From a virus: DNA of 31,788 nucleotides. The DNA lies in the IMG/VR virus record IMGVR_UViG_3300021960_006073, positions 1-31,788 of that record; one strand, given 5' to 3'. The notes beneath the pieces are model-generated. The model was not told the origin of the DNA. It was given only the letters and a program-made list of their open reading frames with translations, and did no database searches. Positions 1 through 7,932 of this stretch are shown here, one piece after another (the first letter of the stretch is position 1; each line of letters opens with the position of its first letter). Both the position numbers and the translations under genes were made by a program.

Positions 1-28
1 GAACTTGTTATCAACTACTGGTTTTGCT

Positions 29-1024
29 TTAAGCATTGTAGCCTCTCTGGAGCCATTCTGCATACTTTGTAACATCTTCAGCAATCCTATTCAGTTCATA
101 TTTGCCGCAAAATTTAAGGAACTTTGCGCCTACCATACTACCATTAGTTTTAGATTCTAACTGTTCTTCTATAGCACTGTCGATATAGACTTTAAGTTCC
201 TGCGGCTGTGCAGTTAAGTCTACAAGTGTGCGATTGCGTTCGTAATCGTCTAGTACACGATGCTCATCACCATTGTGATCAGTCCAGCGTTGTAGCATTA
301 GGTTGTTCCAGTTATAACCTTTTGTGTTGCGATCTTCAAATGCTTCTTGCAATCCTACTTTGTTCTTTGTACCTTTTGTACGCACACCTGGATAAGCACT
401 GAACACATTGTCAGTTGCATCGCCACGCACACATTTTTCAAACAGTAACCATTCAGGGTTAGGTGCTTCTTTAGGTTCACCTGTTTTCTTATCCTTTACA
501 GGCTTGCCATAATCATCAAATATGCCTTCAAGTGTAATCATCTGGTTAGTGATGCCGTTATACTGCTTTACATTGTCGCTAACTAACTGCACAAAATCAG
601 TGTCACTGCTTAGTATAATGTGCTGATCATTATTGTGTTTGCTGATCCAACGAGCAATAATATCGTCTGCTTCTGCTATTTCGCAGCGTAGCACACTACA
701 GTTGCTCTGCTCTGCTAAAAACTTTGTTAGCTCGTCATAGGCTTCCCAGAACAGTTTATCTTCTTCTTGCTGTTCTTCTGTTAGAGCATCGTGTGCTACT
801 TTACGATTCTTTTTGTAAGGCTCGTAAAAGTCCTTGCGCCAACTACGGCCTTCTAGTGCAAATACAACATGATCCGCATTTGTTTGACGCCATACTTTGT
901 TAATTGCACTCATAGTAACATGGATAGCAAAGCCTAAACGTGTCCAGGTATCCATGCCACGATGTGCAACATGGCGTGCTCTAAAGAATGTATTTGCTGT
1001 ATCTACTAGTAGGTATGTACTCAT
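29..1024 (-). CDS. rnh: T4-like RNase H / FEN-family 5'-3' exonuclease
   Basis: This 331-residue protein resembles the FEN/RNase H family of T4-like phages (T4 RNase H is about 305 residues), which removes RNA primers and flaps from lagging-strand fragments. Metal-binding acidic clusters are visible in order: D8 in the N-terminal LVDTAN strand, the AEADDII cluster near residue 120, the SSDTDF motif near 142, and RGDATDN near 205. A GAGG ribosome site five bases before the ATG fixes the start, and that site lies inside the stop of the upstream SGNH gene. It is the last complete gene of the queD transcription unit. The family assignment is firm; separating RNase H from other FEN-type phage exonucleases rests on the T4-like context. 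Confidence 0.85.
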   Translation of the reverse strand: MSTYLLVDTANTFFRARHVAHRGMDTWTRLGFAIHVTMSAINKVWRQTNADHVVFALEGRSWRKDFYEPYKKNRKVAHDALTEEQQEEDKLFWEAYDELTKFLAEQSNCSVLRCEIAEADDIIARWISKHNNDQHIILSSDTDFVQLVSDNVKQYNGITNQMITLEGIFDDYGKPVKDKKTGEPKEAPNPEWLLFEKCVRGDATDNVFSAYPGVRTKGTKNKVGLQEAFEDRNTKGYNWNNLMLQRWTDHNGDEHRVLDDYERNRTLVDLTAQPQELKVYIDSAIEEQLESKTNGSMVGAKFLKFCGKYELNRIAEDVTKYAEWLQRGYNA

Positions 1025-1026
1025 AC

Positions 1027-1788
1027 TTACCTCGGCTTGTATGGTTGAACAGTTGCAGTTATTACTTTAGTAATAGTACTACTTTCTGGCGCTCCTGTCA
1101 ATCGTATATGTAATTCTTTTGCCCATGCTTTATGAGCATCCTCTCCATAGTGATTACCGCCAAAATTTGCTGGTAAAAATCCTTTACTCTTAGCCCAGTT
1201 AATATACACTAAATCAGGACTATACGGATCTATATAGCAATTTCCCCAATCTTTCGTTTCAACCCAGTCTGGATTAAACGGTTGCATTGCATTAAAGAAC
1301 AAATGCTGTACATTTTTTTCTGTTAGTTCTAAGTGGAAGTCCCAGATTTTATCGTGCCAATGTATTTGCTTTTCTCTTAAAGTATCCTGTGTTTGATTAG
1401 CAACCCAATTTTTATAATGTTCTTGTAAATCTTCCGGCACACTGTCAGTACCGCTTGCAGTTAATTGATAGTACCTATCGACATGGAAAATTTCTTCTCT
1501 TTCCCAAGAGCTCCAACCAATTATTATAGTCTTGGATGTTTTGTATATCTCGTCTAGGAATATTCTTGTAGTGCGTAGAATACGATCATTACTGCTAGCA
1601 CTTTCAGCATCTAAAAAGTATCCACAATTAAGTCTTCTTGACAAATGATGACCAAAAGTTTTGGGTATAGCTAGTGGATGTGGCGTTCTACCATAATGAA
1701 AGTATTGCTTATCGTCTTCTGCAAAACAAAAATCTTCTACTAGTTCTGCACCGGCACTATGACTGTCGCCGTTAACGTAGAGTATCAT
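1027..1788 (-). CDS. SGNH/GDSL-like hydrolase-fold protein (first of three)
   Basis: The protein has 253 residues. It opens with a beta strand ending in NGDSHSAGAE, matching block I of SGNH esterases (the GDS serine), has a block II/III-like ESASSND stretch, and has a GGNHYGEDAH segment near the C-terminus that fits the block V histidine. SGNH enzymes hydrolyse or transfer acyl groups on sugars and lipids; the substrate here is unknown. Two other proteins in this window (12416-13156 and 17604-18368) share this layout with little sequence identity. It overlaps the next gene by 17 bases. The fold is fairly sure, the activity inferred. Confidence 0.6.
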   Translation of the reverse strand: MILYVNGDSHSAGAELVEDFCFAEDDKQYFHYGRTPHPLAIPKTFGHHLSRRLNCGYFLDAESASSNDRILRTTRIFLDEIYKTSKTIIIGWSSWEREEIFHVDRYYQLTASGTDSVPEDLQEHYKNWVANQTQDTLREKQIHWHDKIWDFHLELTEKNVQHLFFNAMQPFNPDWVETKDWGNCYIDPYSPDLVYINWAKSKGFLPANFGGNHYGEDAHKAWAKELHIRLTGAPESSTITKVITATVQPYKPR

Positions 1789-1963
1789 TATTAATCTTTT
1801 CTTTTACATGCCACAAGTAATCTGAAATAAAAACTATAAATGCTAGAGCTAGGGGTTTAACAAACAAACCAAAGATTAAAGGCACGCCGCAAAATAGCAT
1901 AAGTGACTTTAACATATACCTTGAGTAGTCATTTACACGATCTGGCTTTATTGGTTTTATCAT
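1772..1963 (-). CDS. Small membrane protein, 63 aa
   Basis: I do not recognise this family. The 63-residue sequence has a charged N-terminus, then a hydrophobic stretch from about residue 17 to 51 that could form two transmembrane helices with a short turn, then a charged C-terminus. It overlaps the upstream gene by four bases (ATGA type) and the downstream SGNH-like gene by 17 bases, so translation is probably coupled. It is supported as a real gene by that packing and the coherent membrane composition, not by homology. Confidence 0.55.
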   Translation of the reverse strand: MIKPIKPDRVNDYSRYMLKSLMLFCGVPLIFGLFVKPLALAFIVFISDYLWHVKEKINNDTLR

Positions 1964-2328
1964 CTGTATTCTGACTTGCCGCCGCCTAAGTCGTTTCTAG
2001 TTACCATTGCTTGATCTTTTTCGTATGTTTCCATAACTACTTGTCTACATACATCCTGGAACCAGCGATCAACCATGTCATGTTCGTCTTCATCACGGTA
2101 ACCTGCTTTCCAGAGACGCTTAATAAAGTGTTCGTTCCAGTCTAATTCAAATGCACCATTACCAGGATTTTCAGGATCTAACTCTAATCCGATAACATTT
2201 ACCCAGGGCTCGCCAGCTTCTGTAGCCTTCTCTTTTTCTGACTTTACTTTTGCTCGTGGTGCTGCTTGTTTTACTTTTTTTGCATTGCCCAAGCCTATAG
2301 CACGTTTTGCATTATCTAAAAGTCCCAT
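1960..2328 (-). CDS. Conserved phage protein of unknown function, 122 aa
   Basis: This 122-residue protein begins with a glycine/alanine-rich amphipathic segment (GLLDNAKRAIGLG), followed by a lysine-rich linker (about residues 17-37), then a compact acidic and aromatic domain with ENPGNGAFELDWNEHFI and a DRWFQDVCRQV helix. From memory this domain layout recurs in marine T4-like phages without an assigned function. The gene overlaps the upstream phosphoglycerate-mutase gene by 13 bases and the membrane-protein gene downstream by four. No catalytic motif is visible. Confidence 0.6.
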   Translation of the reverse strand: MGLLDNAKRAIGLGNAKKVKQAAPRAKVKSEKEKATEAGEPWVNVIGLELDPENPGNGAFELDWNEHFIKRLWKAGYRDEDEHDMVDRWFQDVCRQVVMETYEKDQAMVTRNDLGGGKSEYR

Positions 2329-2879
2329 TCTAATATTTCTCCTGTGTGCACTTCAAACTCATTAATTTCTTCTGGCGTAACTTTGCCAAGTACTACTGCC
2401 GCTGCTCTTATTGTATTACGATGACAAACAATTACATGTGGTAATTCGTTGGATCTATCTTCTATTTCTTTTAAAAATCCATAAACTCTTGCGGCAGTGT
2501 CTTGTAAACTTTCTCCATTTGCAGGTTTAGTTTTCCACCCTTTAAGTATTTTTGTAAATTGATCTTCTCCAAGTAATAGTTTTATTTGGTCCCTTTTCTT
2601 ACCACTCCAGTCACCAAAATCTCTTTCTCGTATAGCAGGGCTAACTTGTGGAGTAATATTCCAACCTGTTGACTCTGAGATTATATTAGCAGTGTTAAAA
2701 CTTCTACGCAAATCACTAGAGTATAGGTTTGCAATACTACCATATTTTTCGCAAAGATATTTACCTGCTTTTTGTGCTTCTTCCTTGCCCAGTTCAGTAA
2801 GATCAGGATCGTGCCAACCTGTGCAACGATTTTCTAGGTTATACTCGCTTTCGCCATGTCTTACCCAAACTGATTTCAT
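2316..2879 (-). CDS. Histidine phosphatase superfamily, phosphoglycerate-mutase-like
   Basis: The 187-residue protein starts with the family signature: VRHGESEYN with phosphoacceptor H8, followed by RCTGWHDPDLTELG, typical of 2,3-bisphosphoglycerate-dependent mutases. Other active-site elements are R58 in SSDLRRS, E85 in RERDFGDWSG and the second histidine H153 in VVCHRNT-like context (VIVCHRNTIR). It is shorter than GpmA (about 250 residues), closer to CobC/SixA-type phosphatases, so a sugar-phosphate or nucleotide phosphatase is equally possible. It overlaps its upstream neighbour by four bases. The superfamily is certain; the substrate is not. Confidence 0.85.
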   Translation of the reverse strand: MKSVWVRHGESEYNLENRCTGWHDPDLTELGKEEAQKAGKYLCEKYGSIANLYSSDLRRSFNTANIISESTGWNITPQVSPAIRERDFGDWSGKKRDQIKLLLGEDQFTKILKGWKTKPANGESLQDTAARVYGFLKEIEDRSNELPHVIVCHRNTIRAAAVVLGKVTPEEINEFEVHTGEILEWDF

Positions 2880-3928
2880 TGGAATACACTCCTAATGTTA
2901 TTTAAAATTTTATTCTCTACACTATCACCCATTACTAGATCGTAGTTGTGTTCGATTTCCTTCAAATGATCAAAATAAAAGTCTTTAATAAAATCTTTGC
3001 CCTTAATAACAACTGATATCATTGCATCTACTTTTTCTAAAAAAGTCATATTATCATATCCGGATGGCAATAAGTCTTCCATCATTTCGAATCCTAAATC
3101 TTTCAAGTAAGCATAATGTCCTTGTGCGCCAACTATCAAGGGAATCTGCTTGCTACTAAAAGGTTTTTGTGACTTTTCACTAAAAAAAGGGCTATTTAGA
3201 TTTAAGTAAAATGGATATTCTGTTGCTGTGGTTTCCGTAACAATGTTACAATATGCATTTTTCCAGGCAGGATGATCTGTTCCATGTGCCCAAATCATGT
3301 GTTCTTTATGGTTGTTAAAACTTAAATATTTACTTGTGTCCTCTTCATATGATATAGGTAACATTTTTAAATATTGATCTAGATTTGGCAGATTAACACC
3401 TGAGTATATATCTTTTGAATCCTCTGATAACCGTTCTATTATATAATCATCATAATCAGTACGATTTTGAGAAAAAATAATTTTATCCAAAAGGTCATGG
3501 GAATAAAATTTATGCCCTATTACTATGCGTTCAGGAGAAAGAGTATTGTTTAAACAACTAAAGCCATAATCTAAATCTCTAGTAGATAAAACATCTACCT
3601 CAGGTTTGTGTCGCATAAAGTAAAAAGCAGGAAAAGATATTTTATAATGTAAATTGTTATACTTGGTGTTAGTATAACCCAGTGTTTGCAATATAATAGT
3701 TTTTCCTGTTAAACTTGGATGATTAAAAACATCACTATCGTTAAATCTCCATGGATCAATACATGTTATCAAAACACAATCAGATAGTATTTGTTTATCC
3801 TGCAGTTCTTTATCGGGATCGAGAGATGATATATTGATTATATCTGGATAATACCCAACATCATTTAGTACTGGTATTAAATGCTTGTCTATCATACCTC
3901 TGCCAGAATAAGAGCCAGGCTCTGTCAT
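2876..3928 (-). CDS. Putative glycosyltransferase-like protein, 350 aa
   Basis: I cannot name this family with confidence. The protein has 350 residues with alternating beta/alpha texture. Its C-terminal third holds a segment (EKSQKPFSSKQIPLIVGAQG, followed by YLKDLGFE) that resembles the donor-binding region of fucosyltransferase-like GT-B enzymes, where an E-K pair precedes a variable loop and a hydrophobic strand. No N-terminal Rossmann glycine motif is obvious. An AAGGAA ribosome site lies eight bases before the ATG, and the ATG overlaps the end of an open tail reading frame after queE. A surface-glycan role is a guess. Confidence 0.5.
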   Translation of the reverse strand: MTEPGSYSGRGMIDKHLIPVLNDVGYYPDIINISSLDPDKELQDKQILSDCVLITCIDPWRFNDSDVFNHPSLTGKTIILQTLGYTNTKYNNLHYKISFPAFYFMRHKPEVDVLSTRDLDYGFSCLNNTLSPERIVIGHKFYSHDLLDKIIFSQNRTDYDDYIIERLSEDSKDIYSGVNLPNLDQYLKMLPISYEEDTSKYLSFNNHKEHMIWAHGTDHPAWKNAYCNIVTETTATEYPFYLNLNSPFFSEKSQKPFSSKQIPLIVGAQGHYAYLKDLGFEMMEDLLPSGYDNMTFLEKVDAMISVVIKGKDFIKDFYFDHLKEIEHNYDLVMGDSVENKILNNIRSVFQ

Positions 3929-4015
3929 AGTCCAGCTTTCCTTGCTCTTTCTTCAAGAGTTTCGTTTAAATTGTTAACTGCTTCGTAGGAAGGATAACCT
4001 TTTTCATTAACAGGA
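3925..4015 (-). other. Start-less coding-like tail after queE
   Basis: Between the queE stop and the next gene lie about 90 bases that read, one base out of the queE frame, as a smooth peptide (PVNEKGYPSYEAVNN, then LNETLEERARKAGL) ending in a TGA that overlaps the next ATG. No ATG, GTG or TTG start lies within the gap in that frame. It could be a C-terminal extension of QueE disconnected by a +1 shift, a frameshift product, or chance reading of untranslated sequence that carries the next ribosome site. Confidence 0.3.
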
Positions 4016-4897
4016 CTAGGTACCCCAGGCGTTGCCGAATACGTCGACGTGGAGTCTTGGGCTGTAGCAGTAGCCTTTTTGGAGTGCAAGTTCTGCGACA
4101 CTTTTTCCGTTAGCGAAGTAACTTTTTGTTGTCCCGCCGACAGCCATGATGTAAACCGAGCCTGTAACTCCTGCCGCTCTGTACTCTGCAACAGCTCTGT
4201 CAACTTCTGCCACGTCAATATCATCACAAACCACAAACTTGAGATACAGGTAGCTACCATTAACATCGCAGTAACTACGAGCAATGCTAGGCAATACAGC
4301 ATCATTCCAATCATGTCCACTAACCGATAGTTTTGGGGAACATGACCATGTAACATGTAGTTGTTGATTATTGTTGAGGTAAGTCTTGAAATCTTCTCGC
4401 AAAGGCTGCGTGGTGTTAGTTTCGAAAGTGACATTTTTTAAGTCCTTCATACGTGGGTGTTCAAATAATTGTGTATAAACTCTTTGCCATCCAAGCAATG
4501 GTTCGCCACCTGTAATAACCAAATGCACATCTTGCCCGTTTTCCTGTGTCCAACAACCATTAGGAGTTAGGGCTAGCAGTCTATCTACAAGTGTGTCCAG
4601 ATCTACATCATTTTGCAGATGCTTAAACGCTGGATGCCAAGCAGCATAACTATCACATCCTGTTTCCATAAGCGGCAATTTGTCAATACTGTCATATTTC
4701 TCAGGAAACGCCTTGGTTGTTTCATAGATAATTTCGTCAAGTCTTGTTTCTGTTTCACTAGCGTCGGCGTTCCTAGCAAGTCCAAACTTTGGGCAAGTAA
4801 AGTTGCAGCCATACATGCGAAGGAAAACACTGGGAACGCCAACGAATCTTCCTTCACCTTGAACACTGTAAAATGCTTCTGTGTATCTAATTTTCAT
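4016..4897 (-). CDS. queE: 7-carboxy-7-deazaguanine synthase (radical SAM)
   Basis: QueE converts 6-carboxytetrahydropterin to 7-carboxy-7-deazaguanine. The 293-residue protein has the family N-terminus (EAFYSVQGEGRFVGVPSVFLR), a LRMYGCNFTC cluster motif, the ITGGEPLL SAM-binding motif and a C-terminal SPRLHVDVFGNAWGT. The three cluster cysteines appear to be C31, C35 and C81: the second and third are separated by 45 residues, where most QueE proteins have two. The GCDSYAAW stretch around C81 corresponds to the usual CDT/W end of the motif. It sits in one unit with queD and overlaps the upstream gene by 11 bases. The unusual cluster spacing does not weaken the family call. Confidence 0.9.
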   Translation of the reverse strand: MKIRYTEAFYSVQGEGRFVGVPSVFLRMYGCNFTCPKFGLARNADASETETRLDEIIYETTKAFPEKYDSIDKLPLMETGCDSYAAWHPAFKHLQNDVDLDTLVDRLLALTPNGCWTQENGQDVHLVITGGEPLLGWQRVYTQLFEHPRMKDLKNVTFETNTTQPLREDFKTYLNNNQQLHVTWSCSPKLSVSGHDWNDAVLPSIARSYCDVNGSYLYLKFVVCDDIDVAEVDRAVAEYRAAGVTGSVYIMAVGGTTKSYFANGKSVAELALQKGYCYSPRLHVDVFGNAWGT

Positions 4898-5762
4898 ATA
4901 TAAGATCTCTCAATTCGCTTGTTGTTTCGGGCCACTTATTAAGGTTATAGCACTTCAATTCAAAACCTTTATTGCGTAACTTCCATTGCATCATTGCTTC
5001 ATCTACATAAGTTAAATTTTCCATTGGAAAATTTTTATTATCTATTGTAGCATTAACTAAGTCTTCAATCAATCTATCCTTAAATAAAAATTTTTCATTA
5101 TTTTTCCAATCTTTTTCAAGATTGTCAATCTCAAGTTGTGAGCGCACCACTTCTAAATTTAACCATGAGCAAAGATATCTAAATGTTAGTGAAAAATTGT
5201 CTCTAAGATCATTCATGTATATGATTTTAATTTTATTAGAATCATAATTTTTATAATCTATTATATTTGCTAGTTCTGTTTCTGATAATAATTGATCATA
5301 TAGGTAAATGCTAAGAAATTCTCGCTCTTCCCAGATTTCTTTAGTACTTGATTCCCATGAATCTAAATTTGCAAACTCATTCTTATTTTTGAAATGCTCT
5401 ATCCAACCTTCTGGATATATTTTTGTTTGTCTATTATTTAATAGCCAAATACAGTCTTCAAATCTAGGACATATGTATATAACTTTATCGTAACATTTGG
5501 TTAGTAACTCTAAACGTTCTATAAGGTTGTGATCCTTTTGACCCTTAGGGTGAAGAATAGCAAAAGTGTCTATGCCAAGCATTGGTTCAAGGTTTTCTAG
5601 ACTAACTTTATCAAATTTAACAATTTGAGCATTCCAACTATGGCTATTGCCTTTACTAGTAAATGGTCTAAAATCCACTGGATACTCGCCCATTAACCAC
5701 CTTAGAGTAAAACCTACAAAGTTACCATAAGCACCACCTGGATAAGTTATCACATAACTCAT
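4887..5762 (-). CDS. Sulfotransferase-like protein, 291 aa
   Basis: The protein opens with a strand and a glycine-rich loop, MSYVITYPGGAYGNFVGFTL, reminiscent of the 5'-phosphosulfate-binding loop of sulfotransferases. A later strand KIKIIYMNDLRDN could correspond to the 3'-phosphate region. The rest is AT-rich coding sequence with many Asn, Lys and Ile residues and no clear catalytic motif. It lies between queE and the SAP-like gene in the queD unit. The sulfotransferase-fold suggestion is tentative; transfer to a glycan or to a modified base would both fit. Confidence 0.45.
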   Translation of the reverse strand: MSYVITYPGGAYGNFVGFTLRWLMGEYPVDFRPFTSKGNSHSWNAQIVKFDKVSLENLEPMLGIDTFAILHPKGQKDHNLIERLELLTKCYDKVIYICPRFEDCIWLLNNRQTKIYPEGWIEHFKNKNEFANLDSWESSTKEIWEEREFLSIYLYDQLLSETELANIIDYKNYDSNKIKIIYMNDLRDNFSLTFRYLCSWLNLEVVRSQLEIDNLEKDWKNNEKFLFKDRLIEDLVNATIDNKNFPMENLTYVDEAMMQWKLRNKGFELKCYNLNKWPETTSELRDLIYEN

Positions 5763-5763
5763 G

Positions 5764-6054
5764 TTAGGATATAGTTACACTCTTTTTTAGTTCAGCAATC
5801 ATTTTATCTTTTGTAAGACGACGATCAAGTGTAACGCCGGCGCCAGCGGCCCAGTCATCAATTTGCTTTTTAGTCATCTTCTTAAGTTCTTCTTCTTTAA
5901 TCACAGGCTTCTTTACTGCTTCCTTTGCTTTGGGCTTTGGTGCAGCCTTTGGCTTAACTGTTTGGTTGCCTGTTAGATATTGTGGTACAGACTCAACTTC
6001 TTTTTTCTCACTATCACCTAAAAACCATTTTAAAAAACCTTTAAACATTGTCAT
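5764..6054 (-). CDS. Small basic protein with SAP/HeH-like C-terminus
   Basis: This 96-residue protein has an aromatic N-terminal helix (MFKGFLKWFLG), a Lys/Pro/Ala-rich linker around residues 30-50, and a C-terminal helix-turn-helix-like unit with LKKMTKKQIDDWA and a following RRLTKDKMIAELKK. That last unit matches the helix-extended-helix (SAP, Rho-N or HeH) pattern, used in several DNA- or RNA-binding proteins. The start overlaps the queD stop as ATGA. Nucleic-acid binding is inferred from the pattern only. Confidence 0.6.
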   Translation of the reverse strand: MTMFKGFLKWFLGDSEKKEVESVPQYLTGNQTVKPKAAPKPKAKEAVKKPVIKEEELKKMTKKQIDDWAAGAGVTLDRRLTKDKMIAELKKSVTIS

Positions 6055-6521
6055 TCAAATTCTCCATCTTCTCTGTGTCCAACTCGCATAGCCATATTTG
6101 AGTCGGTTTCTCTTACTTCAACCCTACAGCACCAAACTCTAGTGCCAGGTTCCCAACTTGGTAAGAATATTGTGTTTACATACTCATAAAGGAAGTCTGC
6201 TAGACCTTCACATCCAGTCTTTTCAACTTCCGTAATTTTTGCTAGTCCTTTTTTGCCTAGGTCCAACAGAGTATCCCGGTCCGGATCATCCTGTGCTACT
6301 AGCAGTGTGTGATCAAACCAGTCTTCTAGGTTGTTCTTTAGTGGCTTTAGACCACCAAAGTCAACCACCCAGTTACGAGCATCTAAATCGTCTGTTTCAA
6401 ATTCAAAGTGAAAGCTCAGTGCATAGCCATGGATTAAATTGCAATGACTGTCTGCTCTCCATTGCCTGTATGCAACTGGACCTAAATGCCTGTATGTTTT
6501 TGTACTAATATATTTGGCCAT
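6051..6521 (-). CDS. queD: 6-carboxy-5,6,7,8-tetrahydropterin synthase
   Basis: QueD turns dihydroneopterin triphosphate, the FolE product, into 6-carboxytetrahydropterin, the QueE substrate. The 156-residue T-fold protein shows C27 four residues before H31 in SHCNLIHGYALSF, then NWVVDFGGLK (D54, F55), FDHTLLV (D70, H71) and EVRE (E137). The usual HGH zinc motif is HGY here, a variant I recall from alphaproteobacterial QueD-like proteins, so zinc ligation must use another residue such as H12 or H26. It is the first gene after promoter P1, with AAGGAG eight bases before the ATG. Confidence 0.88.
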   Translation of the reverse strand: MAKYISTKTYRHLGPVAYRQWRADSHCNLIHGYALSFHFEFETDDLDARNWVVDFGGLKPLKNNLEDWFDHTLLVAQDDPDRDTLLDLGKKGLAKITEVEKTGCEGLADFLYEYVNTIFLPSWEPGTRVWCCRVEVRETDSNMAMRVGHREDGEFE

Positions 6522-6552
6522 AGTTTATACTCCTTGATAAGAGTGTGCGGAA

Positions 6553-6560
6553 TGTTTATA
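6553..6560 (-). promoter_or_regulatory. Possible T4-type late promoter box before queD
   Basis: TATAAACA on the minus strand matches seven of eight bases of the T4 late consensus TATAAATA and lies about 32 bases upstream of the queD ATG, leaving room for a start site and the AAGGAG ribosome site. AT-rich DNA makes chance matches common. Confidence 0.35.
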
Positions 6561-6591
6561 GAGGGACGAACACTTTAGACCTCTTGCTAAT

Positions 6592-6620
6592 ATAATACTA
6601 CACTTATTTAGACGAGTCAA
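6592..6620 (-). promoter_or_regulatory. Sigma70-like promoter P1 for the queD-queE unit
   Basis: On the minus strand TTGACT (6620-6615) and TATTAT (6597-6592) are separated by 17 bases, in the 102-base gap upstream of queD. The spacer begins with CGTCTAAATAA, which recurs in the dpdA promoter. A second, late-promoter-like TATAAACA lies downstream at 6560-6553, about 30 bases before the queD start. Confidence 0.7.
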
Positions 6621-6623
6621 CAT

Positions 6624-7193
6624 TCATTTGAGATTAAGTTGCATTCTTTTTTCGAGAACATCTCCGTCCACTGCTTGAAATGCTAGAATACTACGCATTT
6701 CTTTGCAACGGCGTTGCGGCCCTTTGCCGATGTGTGGAATGCTGCCATCAAAGGTAATTAATTTACGAGGCTCATACTCACTTGCGACCATTTTACCATC
6801 AGCATCTACAAATACTGTTTCACCTCCCCAATTTCTTTCCCAATTTCTGTCTGTATACAAAACGCCAGTAATACTTGTATCAGGGTCAGGCCAGTCAGTG
6901 TGCCAGTCTCCATCCAACCCAAATGTATTTGCACTTGCCATACTCCGTACAAGAATATAATTTTCAGGAACAAGTTTCATAAATTCTTCAGTTAACTCCT
7001 TAGCAACTTCAGGCACGTCAGTGCCCCATGCTTTGGAACGTGGATCATAAAAATTTTGAAACCACATTGGAAAGTTTGGTTCAATTTCATTATCACTTAC
7101 TTGACCAAATTTCCATCTTGCTCTAAGAATTAGTTCTCCAAGCACCTCTGAATGTTTGCCGTTTGTAATCCAATCTTTATATTCAGTAAACAT
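6624..7193 (-). CDS. 2-oxoglutarate/Fe(II) dioxygenase, prolyl-hydroxylase-like
   Basis: The 189-residue protein has the iron-binding triad of 2OG dioxygenases: H98 and D100 in DGDWHTDWPD and H154 in DGSIPHIGKG, with an arginine (R162 or R167) in place to bind 2-oxoglutarate. The segment NWGGETVFVD and the RKLITFDGS strand match the prolyl-4-hydroxylase-type double-stranded beta-helix found in many marine phages. The substrate is unknown: protein, nucleic acid or sugar are all possible. It is the last gene of the subtilase unit, ending just before P1. Confidence 0.82.
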   Translation of the reverse strand: MFTEYKDWITNGKHSEVLGELILRARWKFGQVSDNEIEPNFPMWFQNFYDPRSKAWGTDVPEVAKELTEEFMKLVPENYILVRSMASANTFGLDGDWHTDWPDPDTSITGVLYTDRNWERNWGGETVFVDADGKMVASEYEPRKLITFDGSIPHIGKGPQRRCKEMRSILAFQAVDGDVLEKRMQLNLK

Positions 7194-7198
7194 AAGTT

Positions 7199-7384
7199 TT
7201 AATTTCCTTTGTTAGCTCTTTCAAATTGTCTTTCACGCAACATTTCAATACCGTCTAATTGTTCTTCTTCTGTAAGGTCTCGCCAGCCTCTTATTTCTTT
7301 AGGTGTACGAGCACAACCTAAACAGTAACCATCGTCGCCTATTGTGCATACGCTGATGCACGGTGAATATTTTGCTTTGGGCAT
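7199..7384 (-). CDS. DUF1289 family Cys-rich small protein
   Basis: The product is 61 residues with SPCISVCTIGDDGYCLGCARTP and a following IRGWRDLTEEEQ, the signature of DUF1289, a small probably metal-binding family common in Proteobacteria. The four spaced cysteines suggest a zinc or iron-sulfur site. The start is placed at the ATG of MPKAKY, whose A is shared with the stop of the upstream phosphoribosyltransferase; GAGGAG lies eight bases before it. An in-frame GTG nine bases further up is less well placed. Confidence 0.8.
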   Translation of the reverse strand: MPKAKYSPCISVCTIGDDGYCLGCARTPKEIRGWRDLTEEEQLDGIEMLRERQFERANKGN

Positions 7385-7932
7385 TACCACCACTCCTCAT
7401 ATGGAAATACAACCCATGTGTCTTCTTCTGCTTTGTTGATTTCAATACTAGTATAATTGATTTCAAAAGGGCTTGCAAGATTATTTACTATAGTAGCAAA
7501 TCTTACATTACTGCCCCAAATATTATTCCAACTTGGATCACGTGGCAGACAACCTGCCTGCCAATCTTCTTTAATCCATTGGAATGTAGCACCAGTATCG
7601 TTGATGTCGTCTACAATAAGAATCTTTTTACGCTTTCCTTCAGATGTTTTATTGTGTCCCATTGCAGGATCGTAGTAGTCTTTGTCATCATATCCATACG
7701 CATCTTCAGCCATCCACAGTGCATGTTCGGGACTGTTGTCAGAGTCTCTTAACCTGACATCAATTGTTTCCATTCGAATGCCTGTTAGATGACTCATCAT
7801 TACGGCAGGAATCAATCCACCTCTTGTAATGCCTACAATGTAATCAGGACGCCAGTTATGACGATACATTTGGCGTACAATGTCATGCACGCCCTTTTGA
7901 ATTTGTTTGTCAGATAGATACAGTTTTTTCAT
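7384..7932 (-). CDS. Type I phosphoribosyltransferase
   Basis: The 182-residue protein carries the PRPP-binding motif KILIVDDINDTGATF at about residues 103-117, and the upstream GITRGGLIPAVM loop typical of purine phosphoribosyltransferases (hypoxanthine, guanine or xanthine type). It should catalyse transfer of 5-phosphoribosyl from PRPP to a base or the reverse. An insertion rich in Asp and Tyr (about residues 64-95) lies before the PRPP motif. Purine salvage is the conservative reading; use of a 7-deazapurine is conceivable given the pathway encoded nearby but is not shown by the sequence. Confidence 0.85.
   Translation of the reverse strand: MKKLYLSDKQIQKGVHDIVRQMYRHNWRPDYIVGITRGGLIPAVMMSHLTGIRMETIDVRLRDSDNSPEHALWMAEDAYGYDDKDYYDPAMGHNKTSEGKRKKILIVDDINDTGATFQWIKEDWQAGCLPRDPSWNNIWGSNVRFATIVNNLASPFEINYTSIEINKAEEDTWVVFPYEEWW

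Noticed and set aside
1-28. Gene fragment at the left edge
   Set aside because: Only 28 bases are left after the rnh stop, too few to judge a frame.
3925-4434. 169-residue open frame overlapping queE
   Set aside because: It lies opposite in frame to queE, a certain gene, with a composition that reads as an out-of-frame shadow; only its last 30 codons look protein-like and they are reported separately.
6522-6623. Rho-independent terminator in the 102-base gap before queD
   Set aside because: No GC-rich stem followed by a T-run could be found; the gap is better explained by promoter P1 and a possible late box.
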